The position numbers and the translations under genes were made by a program. A stretch of 64,000 bases of DNA from WHSW01 sp963769945. Its GTDB lineage: Bacteria; Actinomycetota; Thermoleophilia; Solirubrobacterales; 70-9. The DNA is taken from assembly GCA_963769945.1 (NCBI GenBank), contig CAVYOA010000018.1, forward strand, positions 1 to 64,000, in the 5' to 3' direction. Of this stretch, positions 16,232 through 24,881 are shown piece by piece; position 1 is the first letter of the stretch; the number at the start of each line of letters is the position of its first letter. Below the pieces are notes generated by a model that saw nothing but the letters and a program-made list of their open reading frames with translations, made no database searches and was not told the origin of the DNA.

Positions 16232-16536
16232 TTAGCGAATGAGTTTGCCGACCATTGGGTTCGCTCAATCTCGGCGAGGATCCGTGCAAAGACGTCGAGG
16301 GCCAGCGCGACTGGTGGGCTGACTAGCGCCAGGAGGTGAACATGAGGCGGGATACGTAAGTCACTGCGCCCGAGACACCGCCGAGCCTGATAGAAGTCCG
16401 GGCGCGGTGAGGTTCCGAGGACATCGCGACTGTTCGCCGGCTCTTGCTCACCGTCGCCGTGGCGGCGCTCACCACCTGAGCATGTCCGAAACCGCGGGCG
16501 GCCGCCGAGTTCGATTCCCACGGCAGCGCCAAGCAG
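16232..16536. other. Gap with unresolved 5' end of the CocE gene
   Basis: No clean gene is present. At about 16329-16353 a strong ribosome-binding site AGGAGGTGAAC precedes an ATG that opens only five codons (MRRDT, stop). At about 16432-16479 the frame used by CocE codes for a signal-peptide-like run (VRRLLLTVAVAALTT), then meets TGA. Given the indels downstream, this probably holds the broken start and signal sequence of the hydrolase, but I cannot rebuild it with confidence. Confidence 0.4.
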
Positions 16537-18661
16537 GTGTACGTCACCGGCCTGCCGCCGAACGCCAAGGCGACACTTGTCGACCCACAAGGTCGGAAGG
16601 TCGCCAAGAGGAGGGCCAACGCCCAGGGCGGCCTGCTCTTCCGAAAGGTCAAGCCGGGCGAGGGCTACCGAGTGCGCGGTCCTGGTGGCAAGGGTCCTGA
16701 GCTGACCGTGCTCTCGAACCGGCCTGCGCCGCCGGACCCGAGCGTCTACGACCAGGAGATCAAGTCCGAGGGCTACGGCTACATCACGATGCGCGACGGC
16801 ACGAAGCTCGCGTATTACACCCGCCCCCCTGACGATGTCAGCAAGGTGCTCGGTATCGACGTTCCGTCGCCGCCCCCCGGCCCCCGGCCGACCCTGATCG
16901 AGTACGCGGGCTACGGCTACGCGAGGGAGGAGGGCCCCGAGAGCGGGATCTCGATCGTCGCGAACCTGATGGGGTTCACGGTCGTCAACGTGAACATGCG
17001 CGGCACCGGCTGCTCTGGCGGGGCCTTCGATTTCTTCGAGCCGCTGCAGAGCCTCGACGGCTACGACATCGTCGAGACCGTCGCACGCCAGCCCTGGGTC
17101 GCACACAACAGGCCCGGGATGATGGGCATCTCCTACGGCGGCATCAGCCAGTTGTTCGTGGGCGCCACCCGGCCGCCCAGCTTGGCCGCGATCACACCCC
17201 TCTCGTTGATCGACCAAGTGCAGACGACCCTGTTTCCGGGCGGCGTCCTCAATTCGGGGTTCGCCCTGGAATGGGCCAAGGACCGCATTCACGACGCCAA
17301 GCCGGCGGGACCCGACGCCGGACAGCCCTGGGCATACGAGCGAATTCAGCAGGGAGACGAGACCTGCGCCGCCAATCAGGCGATGCACGGCGAGGCGCGG
17401 AACCTCCTGGAGAAGATCCACAACAACCGGTACTACAAACCCAAGGTCGCGGACCCGCTCTCTCCGGTCACGTTCGTCGACAAGATCAACGTTCCCACCT
17501 TCCTCGCCTGCCAGTGGCAGGACGAGCAGACCGGCGGTCATTGCCCGACGCTCGCGAGCCGGATGACGGGTACCGACCGGGCCTGGTTCACCTTCACCAA
17601 CGGTGTCCACGCCGACTCACTCGATCCAGAGACGTTCAACCGCTGGTACGACTTCATGAACCTCTACGTGGCGAGGCAGGCACCGGGGTCCAATCCCTAT
17701 CTGCCGATTATGCGCGCTGCCGCGCCGGTCCTCTACGAGGAGGCGCTAGGGGTCTCGGGAGTGACGCTGCCTCCCGACCCGATCCAGAACGAGCCCACTT
17801 ACGAGTCGGCCCTCGCCGCCTTCGAGGCGCAGCCGCCGGTTCGGATCCTGTTCGAGAACGGGGCGGGCGGATCGGAGCCGGGCCAGCCGTATCCCGTCCT
17901 TCGAGCGATCCTTCGACGCGTTCCCGGTTCCGGGTACCGCGGCCAAGACGTGGTACCTAACTGGCGAGGACGAGCTCGCCGAACGCCGGCCGACGGCCCG
18001 GGGGGTGGCCTCGTTCGACGCCGACCCCCGCTCCACCCAGCCCACCAATTTCACGGGCGACACCGGTTCTGGCGGGCTCTGGACGGCGACGCCCGACTAC
18101 CACTGGGCTGAGCACCCCGACGGCACGGCGGCTTCGTACACGACCGAACCGCTCGACGAGGACACGACGGTCGTCGGTGCTGGAAAGGTGCGCCTCTGGG
18201 TCCGCTCCGAGCGACCCGATGTCGACCTTCAGGCGACGATCACGGAGCTACGACCCGACGGCAAGGAGGTCTTCGTGCAGGGCGGTTGGGCGCGCGCGAG
18301 CATGCGCAAGCTCGATCGCGCGAAGAGCACTCCGCTCGAGCCGGTCCTGAGCCTGCGAAAGGCAGACGTCAAGCCGATGCCCGCGGGATCGCTTCGTCCC
18401 GGTCACCATCCCCCTCTACTACGAGGGTCACCCGTATCGGACGGGATCGCGAATCCGGGTCACGATCTCGGCGCCGCACGGCGACCAGCCGATCTGGGCG
18501 TTCAAGAAGGCGAAACCCAAGCGTGGGCAGAACCGGCGTCGAGATCGCCTCGACGAAGCGCCGACCCTCCAGGCTCGTGCTTCCGGTGCTGCCGGGCGTG
18601 ACCGGTTCCGCCGGAGTTGCCGCCCTGTCCTGGGCTGCGAGCCCAGCCGTGTCGCGACTGA
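16537..18661 (+). CDS. CocE/NonD (S15-type) alpha/beta hydrolase, multiple frameshifts
   Basis: This is an X-Pro dipeptidyl-peptidase-like serine hydrolase, probably exported. After an Ig-like N-terminal part comes the catalytic domain (YITMRDGTKLAYYTRPP) with nucleophile elbow MGISYGGIS. Then follows a PepX_C-type jelly-roll domain (TTVVGAGKVRLWVRSERPDV). Frame changes occur near 17925, 18390, 18525 and 18604. Successive frames supply VPVTIPLYYEGHPYRTGSR, VEIASTKRRPSRLVLPVLPG and VPPELPPCPGLRAQPCRD, ending at a TGA at 18659-18661. The start given is the first supported GTG; the signal peptide lies upstream in broken sequence. Four breaks could mark sequencing error or a decaying gene. Peptide versus ester substrate is undecided. 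Confidence 0.8.
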
Positions 18662-18700
18662 CGACGCACGAACTTTTTTCGTCCTGAGGTCGACGCTGGA

Positions 18701-18758
18701 CTTTCCACGCAGCGCTTCTCGTCCAAAGTTGATTGGGGTCGGCGTGGAAAGCGCAACC
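18701..18758. repeat. Short intergenic repeat, copy A (inverted pair)
   Basis: CTTTCCACGC (18701-18710) and its inverse GCGTGGAAAG (18742-18751) form a 10-bp inverted repeat. On the minus strand GGTTGCGCTTTCCACGC (18742-18758) resembles 22165-22192 and, less well, 20121-20144. It lies between the CocE stop and the first SnoaL-like gene. A nearby ACGAA-loop-TTCGT hairpin with a T6 run (about 18669-18682) could be the terminator of CocE. Confidence 0.45.
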
Positions 18759-18781
18759 TTTCGCGAGATACTCCGCGGACC

Positions 18782-19186
18782 GTGACGCAGGCAAACGTAG
18801 AGATCGTGCGCTCGATTTTCGCGGCGTGGGAGCACGGCGACTTCGGCTCCGTCGACTGGGCGCACCCCGAGATCACTTTCGTGGTCGCCGACGGCCCGAC
18901 ACCTGGAAGTTGGACCGGCGTCGCGTCAATGGCGGAGGCGTGGCGAGGAGCCCTGAGCGCCTTTGAGCAATTGCGCACGGAGGCCGACGAGTACCGCGCG
19001 CTCGACGACGAGCGCGTGCTCGTGCTCATGCACCTCAGCGGGCGCGGCAAGACGAGCGGGCTGGAGGTCGGGGATATAGCGATGAAGGGGATGAACCTGT
19101 TTCACGTTCGCGGCGGCAAGGTGACGAGGCTCGTCCTGTACTGGGACCGCGACCGCGCGCGCGCCGATGCCGCCCTGTCGACGTAG
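18782..19186 (+). CDS. SnoaL-like/NTF2-fold protein 1
   Basis: The 134-residue protein begins VTQANVEIVRSIFAAWEHGD, the usual N-terminal helix of small SnoaL-like (NTF2-like) cone-barrel proteins. It continues with GSWTGVASMAEAWRGAL and DERVLVLMHLSGRGKTSGLE, and ends with the beta strands FHVRGGKVTRLVLYWDRD. Such folds can be cyclases, isomerases or ligand-binding proteins. No catalytic pair can be assigned from sequence, so the function is unknown. It starts with GTG and is followed 62 bases later by a second protein of the same fold. Confidence 0.85.
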   Translation: MTQANVEIVRSIFAAWEHGDFGSVDWAHPEITFVVADGPTPGSWTGVASMAEAWRGALSAFEQLRTEADEYRALDDERVLVLMHLSGRGKTSGLEVGDIAMKGMNLFHVRGGKVTRLVLYWDRDRARADAALST

Positions 19187-19248
19187 CCCGGAGGAGCGCG
19201 CTGGACAAGAGCGGTAGGGCTACAGACGTTCGCGATAATGCGAAGACG

Positions 19249-19653
19249 ATGGCGCAAGAGAACGCGGAGAAGGTTCGAGAGGGCATCGACGCTTTCAATC
19301 GACGCGACTTCGACGAGGCTCTGGCTCCCCTACGTGACGACGTAACGTGGGAACGGTTCCTCTCCCGAGCCGAGGCTGCGACCCCGTTGGTACGAGGCAA
19401 GAAGGAGCTCCGGGCCGTCTGGAAGAGTCAGGTGGAAGCGGTGGACCTACGGCTCGAACCGGACGAGTTCATCTCGGTAGGGGACAAGGTGATCGTGCCG
19501 ATGCGCATGGTGGCGCACGGTAGCGGCAGTGAGATCAGGCTGACCACCTTGATCACATGGGTCTGGACCTTCGACAACGCGGGCCGTGGGACGAAGGTCG
19601 AGTTCTTCGATTGCCGCGATGACGCTCTCGACTCCGCCAAGCTGGCGCAGTAG
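19249..19653 (+). CDS. SnoaL-like/NTF2-fold protein 2
   Basis: The protein has 134 residues, exactly the length of its upstream neighbour and the same fold. It has an N-terminal helix (AQENAEKVREGIDAFNRRDF), the segment TWERFLSRAEAATPLVRGKK and final strands (TTLITWVWTFDNAGRGTKVE). Identity to protein 1 looks low, so the pair is an old duplication or independently acquired. The ATG start comes about 60 bases after the previous stop. With the following cupin it forms a small group of single-domain proteins whose role is unknown. Confidence 0.84.
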   Translation: MAQENAEKVREGIDAFNRRDFDEALAPLRDDVTWERFLSRAEAATPLVRGKKELRAVWKSQVEAVDLRLEPDEFISVGDKVIVPMRMVAHGSGSEIRLTTLITWVWTFDNAGRGTKVEFFDCRDDALDSAKLAQ

Positions 19654-19712
19654 CGCCATGGACGAAAGCGGAACTTCGCCGGCGCGGTCGTCGTGGATGC
19701 CAGACTCTCGCT

Positions 19713-20092
19713 GTGCCCGACTGGACGAAGAAGAACTTCGAGGACCTCCTCGACGTCAGTCCCGAGAACGTTCCGATTCAGTGGCGGTTCGCGAGAGAAG
19801 CCTTGGGTTCACCTGAGCTCGGGGTAAGCCGGTTCACCTACGAGCCCGGCGCTCGGATGCCTTGGGGTCACCGCCATCGCGAGCAAGAGGAGGCCTATGT
19901 CGTGATCGGCGGTCCGGTCGAGCCAAGCTCGACGACGAGATCATCGACGTGACGGTTTCGGACGTGCTGCGCGTCGCTCCTGCGGTTATCAGATCGTTTG
20001 AAGCCGGTCCGAACGGCCTGGACATCATCTGCATTGGTGGCCGCAAGCCCGAAGGGGGCGACACGGTGCGGTTCGACGACTTTTGGCGGTAA
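19713..20092 (+). CDS. Cupin-domain protein (one frameshift)
   Basis: This is a small single-domain cupin, about 125 residues once rejoined. Cupin motif 1 is visible as PWGHRHREQEEAYVVIGG (two His and a Glu for the metal site). Near 19915 the frame shifts; deletion of one base within GGTCC explains it. The second half continues SGRAKLDDEIIDVTVSDVLR and VIRSFEAGPNGLDIICIGG to the stop at 20092. The GTG start at 19713 gives VPDWTKKNFEDLLDVSPENV. Metal-binding cupins of this size include isomerases and dioxygenases as well as binding proteins, so no reaction is proposed. Confidence 0.8.
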
Positions 20093-20120
20093 CCGGGGTT
20101 GCTTGCTCCCTGAGGCTTTT

Positions 20121-20144
20121 CTGCTTTCACGCGAAAGGGGAAGC
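20121..20144. repeat. Short intergenic repeat, copy B (degenerate)
   Basis: CTGCTTTCACGCGAAAGGGG, part of a GC/AT-mixed stretch, contains a small palindrome CTTTC-ACGC-GAAAG. It resembles the CTTTCCACGC core at 18701-18758 and 22165-22192, with one base missing. It sits between the cupin stop and the 3' end of the convergent RNase HII gene. Confidence 0.35.
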
Positions 20145-20185
20145 GGGTCCGGACGCCAAGGGGATCGGAGATCTACGATCCAAGG

Positions 20186-20847
20186 CTAGGTACCTTCGGA
20201 AAGGAGGCGGCGTGCGGATGCCCAGCTGCGGCGAGTTCCCTCCGGCAGGTCGCCGAACTTGGCGACCCAGGCTCTGAGGAAGCGATCCGTGCGTGGGTCG
20301 TGGTAGCCAGAGCCAAGCTGCATCCCTAACCTAGGCTCCAGGCGACGCGCCAGCTCCGCAACGGCTGCGTCGCGGGCGACCTTGGCCACGATGCTGGCGG
20401 CGCCAACGACCGATAGGTGTCGTCGGCGTTGTGCTCGCTCACGACCTCGATGTCGGGAGGCGGTCCTTCAGCCACGGCGCGTCCAAACCGGGCGGCATCG
20501 GGGTCGGCTGCGTCGACATATAGCACCTGCGGGTGGAGGGCCCGTGCGATAGCGCGGAAGCGGTCCAGCACGATGTCGGTGATCTTTCGGGTCTGCCGCT
20601 CGGCGTCCAGGACATCGGGCGCGATCTCATGCACCTCGACGCGCACATCGGGGTGGCTACGCAGCATTCGGTCGATGGCCTCGCGCTTGGTACGACTCAA
20701 GCGCTTGGAGTCGCGGCAGCCCATCTCGGCCAGGACGGCCGGATCGCGGACGGCAACACCAGCGACCACGAGTGGGCCAAGGACCGGTGCCCGCCCCGCC
20801 TCGTCGATGCCGGCCTGCACTGGGCGTTCGAGTCCCCGATTACTCAT
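20186..20847 (-). CDS. rnhB: Ribonuclease HII, archaeal type (one frameshift)
   Basis: Cleaves RNA in RNA-DNA hybrids and at single ribonucleotides in DNA. The start is AGIDEAGRAPVLGPLVVAGV with DSKRLSRTKREAI; the catalytic Asp/Glu and the later DAADPD and EHNADDTY are in place. Near 20405 the frame slips (one base lost): VGAASIVAKVARDAAVAEL follows. The C-terminal half has GSGYHDPRTDRFLRAW and LPEGTRRSWASARRLL. These forms (GSGY-x-DP-x-T, LP...W) are those of archaeal RNase HII rather than bacterial RnhB, which usually has HKGYGT and SPIHRRSF. One position differs from the usual GRGP (GRAP). ATG 20847 gives MSNRGLERPVQ. Archaeal origin by transfer is inferred. Confidence 0.86.
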
Positions 20848-21049
20848 GCACACTTCTCCCGTCTTCCTACAGATCGGTGACTAATCCAATTCCCTTCTTT
20901 GTAGCTTTCGGCTGTCGGCTTCCAGGGCCAAATCGAGAATGTCGCATTGCGCGACGCGGAGCAGCGCCAGCGCGCGGCGGGTCACGCAGAGGGAGAAGCG
21001 GGTCTGCCTGATGTAACGTCGGCACGGTGCCCGAGACTGGAGGGGGCGC

Positions 21050-21889
21050 ATGGCGAGCGATGAGCTGAGCACCGATCTCGACGCGTTCGATCAGTTCGAG
21101 GCGAGCGCATGGGAAGAGCGAGTAGAGGGGTACGCGGGTTTCTTCGGCGCCATCACGGGCCGGCTGATCGAGCCGCTGCTGAATCTCGCCCGCGTTGGTC
21201 CGGGAACGCGCGTGCTCGACGTGGCGACCGGCCCCGGGTACGTGGCGGCGGAGGCAGCCCGCCGGGGGGCTACGGTTTGGGCCGTCGACGTCGCCGAAGC
21301 GATGGTCGCCCGGGCCGCCGCAGAGCATCCGGGCATCGAATTCACGCGCGCGGACGCGCAGTCACTCCCCTTCGAGGATGGGACCTTCGATGCAGTCGTC
21401 GCCAACTTCGGGCTTCCCCACTTCGGCCGTCCGGAACTCGCCGTCGCCGAGGGCGTACGAACCCTCGTTGCGGGGGGGCGGTTGGCCCTGACGACCTGGG
21501 ACTCTCCCGCAGAGATGCGCATGTTCGGCGTCTTCTTGGAGGCCGTCGCAGAGGCTGGGGCGGGACCGCCTGACGGCCTCCCCCCGGGTCCTGATGTCTT
21601 CCGGTTCTCCGACGACGAAGAGTTTCGGCGACTCCTCGAAGAACAGGGCCTCGTCGACGTGGAAGTGCGACGCGTGGCATTCACGCACCAAGTTGAGTCG
21701 TTCGAGGACTTGTGGAGCGCCCTGCAACGCGGGACGGTTCGGATGGCCTCGCTCATCCTCGGCCAGCCGGAGCCGACGCGGGAGCGTATCCGCGCGGCCC
21801 TCGAGCACCGCCTGGCCGCCTACGGCATCGAGGGGCGGTTCCGCGTGCCGATCTCGGTGAAGCTCGCGGTCGGCCGCAAGATCGGCTGA
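21050..21889 (+). CDS. Class I SAM-dependent methyltransferase
   Basis: The 279-residue protein is of the UbiE/Methyltransf_11 kind. Motif I is RVLDVATGPGYVAAEAARRG, followed by VWAVDVAEAMVARAA with the acidic SAM-binding residue. Then come FTRADAQSLPFEDGTFDAVV and the strand LVAGGRLALTTWD. The C-terminal third (FRFSDDEEFRRLLEEQGLVD) resembles small-molecule O- or C-methyltransferases. The ATG at 21050 follows a purine-rich run (GGAGGGGGCGC), a good ribosome-binding site. It is divergent from RNase HII, and nothing downstream suggests a pathway. The substrate is unknown. Confidence 0.86.
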   Translation: MASDELSTDLDAFDQFEASAWEERVEGYAGFFGAITGRLIEPLLNLARVGPGTRVLDVATGPGYVAAEAARRGATVWAVDVAEAMVARAAAEHPGIEFTRADAQSLPFEDGTFDAVVANFGLPHFGRPELAVAEGVRTLVAGGRLALTTWDSPAEMRMFGVFLEAVAEAGAGPPDGLPPGPDVFRFSDDEEFRRLLEEQGLVDVEVRRVAFTHQVESFEDLWSALQRGTVRMASLILGQPEPTRERIRAALEHRLAAYGIEGRFRVPISVKLAVGRKIG

Positions 21890-22231
21890 CCCGAGCTCCC
21901 GCGGACGCCCGGTCCCGCGCCGGACGGTCGGCGACGACAACAATCGGGCGAACCGTGAGCGACATGGCCGCAGTCCGCCCCGTGCTCGTGGGCATGCCCC
22001 TCGTGAACCGGGTGATCGCCCGTCAGGCCGCCTCCTCACCGATCGCGTCGATGGGCCGTGCCTCGGCGGCGACGAGGCGTGCCGGCAAGTCTCCCGCTGC
22101 CGCTTCGCGCGAGAAGCGGAAGTGCCACGCTGGCTTCAGACTGCACGCCAAGGGGCAACTGGGAGCTTGCACTTTCCACGCGAAGCCCAAGCAAACCCGC
22201 GAACGTCGACCGTCGAGAGTTCGCCGTCTCG
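21890..22231. other. 342-base gap, no supported gene
   Basis: This gap separates the methyltransferase from the convergent polX. It can be read in several frames, but none resembles a known protein. A minus-strand frame (RLVAAEARPIDAIGEEAA, stop near 22023) might be a gene remnant. The most evident structure is the repeat copy at 22165-22192 and loosely related sequence at 22120-22160 (GTGCCACGC, GCACGCC). I see no tRNA, terminator or operator. Confidence 0.4.
22165..22192. repeat. Short intergenic repeat, copy C
   Basis: GCTTGCACTTTCCACGCGAA and the following CCCAAGC match the minus strand of copy A at about 21 of 27 positions (core CTTTCCACGC identical). It lies just before the 3' end of polX. 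With copies A and B it brackets the SnoaL/cupin and RNase HII/methyltransferase gene groups. Confidence 0.45.
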
Positions 22232-23969
22232 CTATCGCCTCGCCCGCTTTCGCAGCTTCGCGAACTGCGTCCAGGAGCGGGTGTTGGCGATCTCGGCCGC
22301 CGTGAGCCAGCCCCGGCGGGCGGTGGCGAGCCCGTACTTCATGTTGCTCAGGGTGTCGACGCCGTGGGCGTCGGTGTTGACGCAGATCAGGACTCCGGCG
22401 TCGCTGGCGAGGCGGGCGTGGCGTTCGGAGAGGTCGCGGCGGTTGGGGTTGCCGTTGATCTCGATCATCGTTCCGTTTGCCGCCGCGGCCGCGGCGACGG
22501 CTTCGACGTCGATGTCGTAGGGCTCGCGCCTGCCGATCAAGCGGCCGGTGAGATGTCCAATGCAGTCGACGAGCGGGTGCTCGATCGCTGCGATCACCCG
22601 CTTGGTCATCTCCTTGCCCGACATCCGAAACGATGTATGGACGCTGGCGATCACCCAGTCGAGTTGCTCGAGCACCTCGTCTGAGTAGTCGGGCGAGCCG
22701 TTGGGCATGATGTTGACCTCCGACCCGGCGAGCAGGCGAAAGCGCTTGCCCTTGTAGCCGGCGTTGAGCTCGGCGATCTCCTCGACGCGTTCGAGCAGCA
22801 TCTCGGCGGTGACGTGGTTGCCGAAGCCGTGAGTCGCCGAATGGTCGGTGACAGCGAGGTAGCCGTAGCCGCGCCCTCGCGCGCCCTCGGCCATCTCCTC
22901 GAGCGAGTTGCGCCCGTCCGAGAGCGTCGTGTGGCAATGCAGGTCGCCGCGGATGTCGCCGATCTCGACCAGCTCGGGAAGCTCGCCTTTGGCGGCGGCC
23001 GCGATCTCACCGTTTCCCTCGCGCAGCTCGGGCTCGATGTAGGCGAGGCCGAGGCGCTCGTAGACCTCGGCCTCGGTCGCGTAGCGGGCCACCTCGCCGG
23101 ACTCGGTCTCGAGGATCCCGTGCTCGGACACCGACAGCCCCTGCTTGACGGCACGCTCGCGCAGGTCGACGTTGTGCTGGGCTGAGCCGGTGAAATGCTG
23201 GAGCAGATTGCCGTAGGCGTCGGGCTCGACGATGCGCAGGTCGATTGAGATCCCGTTGTGGGTAGCGATTCGCGTTCCGGAGACCCCGGCCGAGCCGGAT
23301 TGAGCGGCGAGCTCGTGCTCGGTCAGGGCAACTGCAAGCGCCTCGGGGTCGCTCGCCGTTGCGATCAGGTCGACGTCCTTGCAGGTCTCTGTCATGCGCC
23401 GAGCCGAGCCGGCGACCTCGACCGCGTCGCTGGCTGGATGCTCGCGCAGCGCTGTCGCCAGGTCGTCGGCCACGTCGAGCACGTGCGAGAGCAGCAGGCG
23501 CTCGGCCGGACCCTCGTCGCCGAGCTTGGCGAGGGCCTGCGATGACGTTGTCCTCGACCTTGGCGCCGAGCCCCTTGAGGCCTCTGATCTTCTCGCCCTC
23601 GGCCGCTTCGCGCAGGTCATCGAGGCTGGCAACGCCGAGCTCGTCGTAGAGCCGTCGCACCGTCTTCGATCCGAGCCCGGGAATCCGCGTCACTTCGATC
23701 AGCGAGGGCGGGAACTTCGCTTTCAGCTTCTCGGCCGCCGGGATCTGCCCGGTCTCGACCAGATCGACGATCTTCGTCTGCAACGTGTCGCCGATGCCGG
23801 CGAGCTCGGTGGCACGCCCGGCACGAGCGAGCTCGGCAATCGAAACCGGGCTTTGGCGGATGACGCGAGCCGCCTCCTTGTAGGCGTTGACGCGAAAGCG
23901 GTTGGCCCCATCGAGCTCGTACAGCGTCGCAAGCTCCGACATCGCCGCTGCGATCTCCGCGTTTCGCAT
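22232..23969 (-). CDS. polX: DNA polymerase/3'-5' exonuclease PolX (one frameshift)
   Basis: This family-X DNA polymerase has a C-terminal PHP exonuclease and is used in base-excision and gap repair. The N-terminal 8-kDa-type helix-hairpin-helix region has FRVNAYKEAARVIRQSP and RIPGLGSKTVRRLYDELG. The polymerase site is EVAGSARRMTETCKDVDLIA (GSxRR and DxD). The PHP domain has GDIRGDLHCHTTLSDG, VTDHSATHGFGNH and ICVNTDAHGVDTLSNMKYGL. The frame changes near 23540: removing one G from GCAGGCCC joins KVEDNVIA to ALAKLGDEGPAERLLL. Rejoined length is about 578 residues, close to bacterial PolX. Its ATG at 23969 is divergent from the mannosyltransferase. Confidence 0.9.
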
Positions 23970-24023
23970 CTAGTCCGCCGTCCAGCAACGTCGTCTCACT
24001 CACTTCAACAATAGATTGCGCGG

Positions 24024-24767
24024 GTGGCCCCGACCGCGCGAGTCTGGCTCGTCCTGCCGACCTACAACGAAGCTGAGAACCTCGAGGCCATCGTCGCCGC
24101 GGCGCGCGCGCATCTACCCGATGGCGACAGTCGGATCCTGGTCGTCGACGACGCCTCGCCGGACGGCACCGGTGAGATCGCCGATCGGCTCGCCGGCGCC
24201 GACACCGACGTCACGGTCCTGCATCGTGCCCGCAAGGACGGCATCGGCCCTGCCTACATCGCGGGCTTTCGCCACGCACTCGACGCCGGCGCGCAGCTGC
24301 TCGCGCAGATGGACGCCGATTTCTCGCATGATCCGTCGGATCTGCCGCGACTGATCGCCGCCGCCGACGATGCTGATCTCGCGATCGGCTCGCGCTATGT
24401 CGCCGGTGGGGGAGTGACTCAATGGGGCCCGATCCGGCGCCTGATCAGCCGTGCTGGCAGCGCATATGCCCGGGCAGTCCTCGGCGTCGGGATTCGCGAC
24501 CTCACAGCCGGTTTCAAGGTCTACAGGCGCGAGGCGCTCGAACGCATCGACCTCGAGACGATCGCATCGGTTGGCTACGCGTTTCAGGTCGAGACCACCT
24601 ATCGCGTCCTCAGCGCGGGGTGTCGGGTGGTCGAGGTGCCGATCGTCTTTCGCGACCGCCGAGTCGGCGAATCGAAGATGACCGGCGCGATCGTCTGGGA
24701 AGCGGCGATGCGGGTGCCGCTGATGCGTCTGCGGCGCGGACCTAGCGGTCCGGCGAGACACATATAG
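24024..24767 (+). CDS. Polyprenol-phosphate mannosyltransferase (DPM1-like GT2)
   Basis: The 247-residue GT2 glycosyltransferase transfers mannose from GDP-mannose to polyprenyl phosphate at the inner face of the membrane. The N-terminus VWLVLPTYNEAENLEAIV is characteristic. Then follow VVDDASPDGT, the metal-binding MDADFSHDPSDL (DxD site) and IGSRYVAGGGVTQWGPIRRL. The C-terminal segment ends IVFRDRRVGESKMTG. All are standard for actinobacterial polyprenol monophosphomannose synthase (Ppm1 catalytic domain). It has no membrane anchor and starts at GTG 24024. No acyltransferase domain (Lnt) is fused or adjacent. Product use (lipoglycan or protein mannosylation) is inferred. Confidence 0.92.
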   Translation: MAPTARVWLVLPTYNEAENLEAIVAAARAHLPDGDSRILVVDDASPDGTGEIADRLAGADTDVTVLHRARKDGIGPAYIAGFRHALDAGAQLLAQMDADFSHDPSDLPRLIAAADDADLAIGSRYVAGGGVTQWGPIRRLISRAGSAYARAVLGVGIRDLTAGFKVYRREALERIDLETIASVGYAFQVETTYRVLSAGCRVVEVPIVFRDRRVGESKMTGAIVWEAAMRVPLMRLRRGPSGPARHI

Positions 24768-24803
24768 TCGGCGGCGCGCTGGCGGGTGCGTCAGGCGCCG
24801 TAC

Positions 24804-24809
24804 TATACT
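24804..24809 (+). promoter_or_regulatory. -10 element of the thioredoxin/cupredoxin operon
   Basis: TATACT at 24804-24809 in GCCGTACTATACTTTGTGAA is a near-consensus -10, standing out in high-GC DNA, about 75 bases before the thioredoxin GTG. The sequence between holds no ORF. A ribosome-binding site AGGAGA (24871-24876) lies 5 bases before the start at 24882. No convincing -35 was found. Confidence 0.5.
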
Positions 24810-24881
24810 TTGTGAAGTGATGTCTCGGCCAGTTTTGGACCGACCGCTACTACAAGCCGAATGATGGGTTAGGAGACCGAC

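Noticed and set aside
16030..17610. Minus-strand 526-codon frame across marR and CocE
   Set aside because: Covers parts of two well-supported genes on opposite strands and has no domain; explained by GC skew at third positions.
20854..21049. Short minus-strand frame (63 codons) between RNase HII and the methyltransferase
   Set aside because: It overlaps the methyltransferase 5' end and shows no family likeness.
18660..22231. Integron-type cassette array with attC sites
   Set aside because: Single-domain genes and short repeats suggested it, but no RYYYAAC/GTTRRRY core sites, and gene orientations are mixed.
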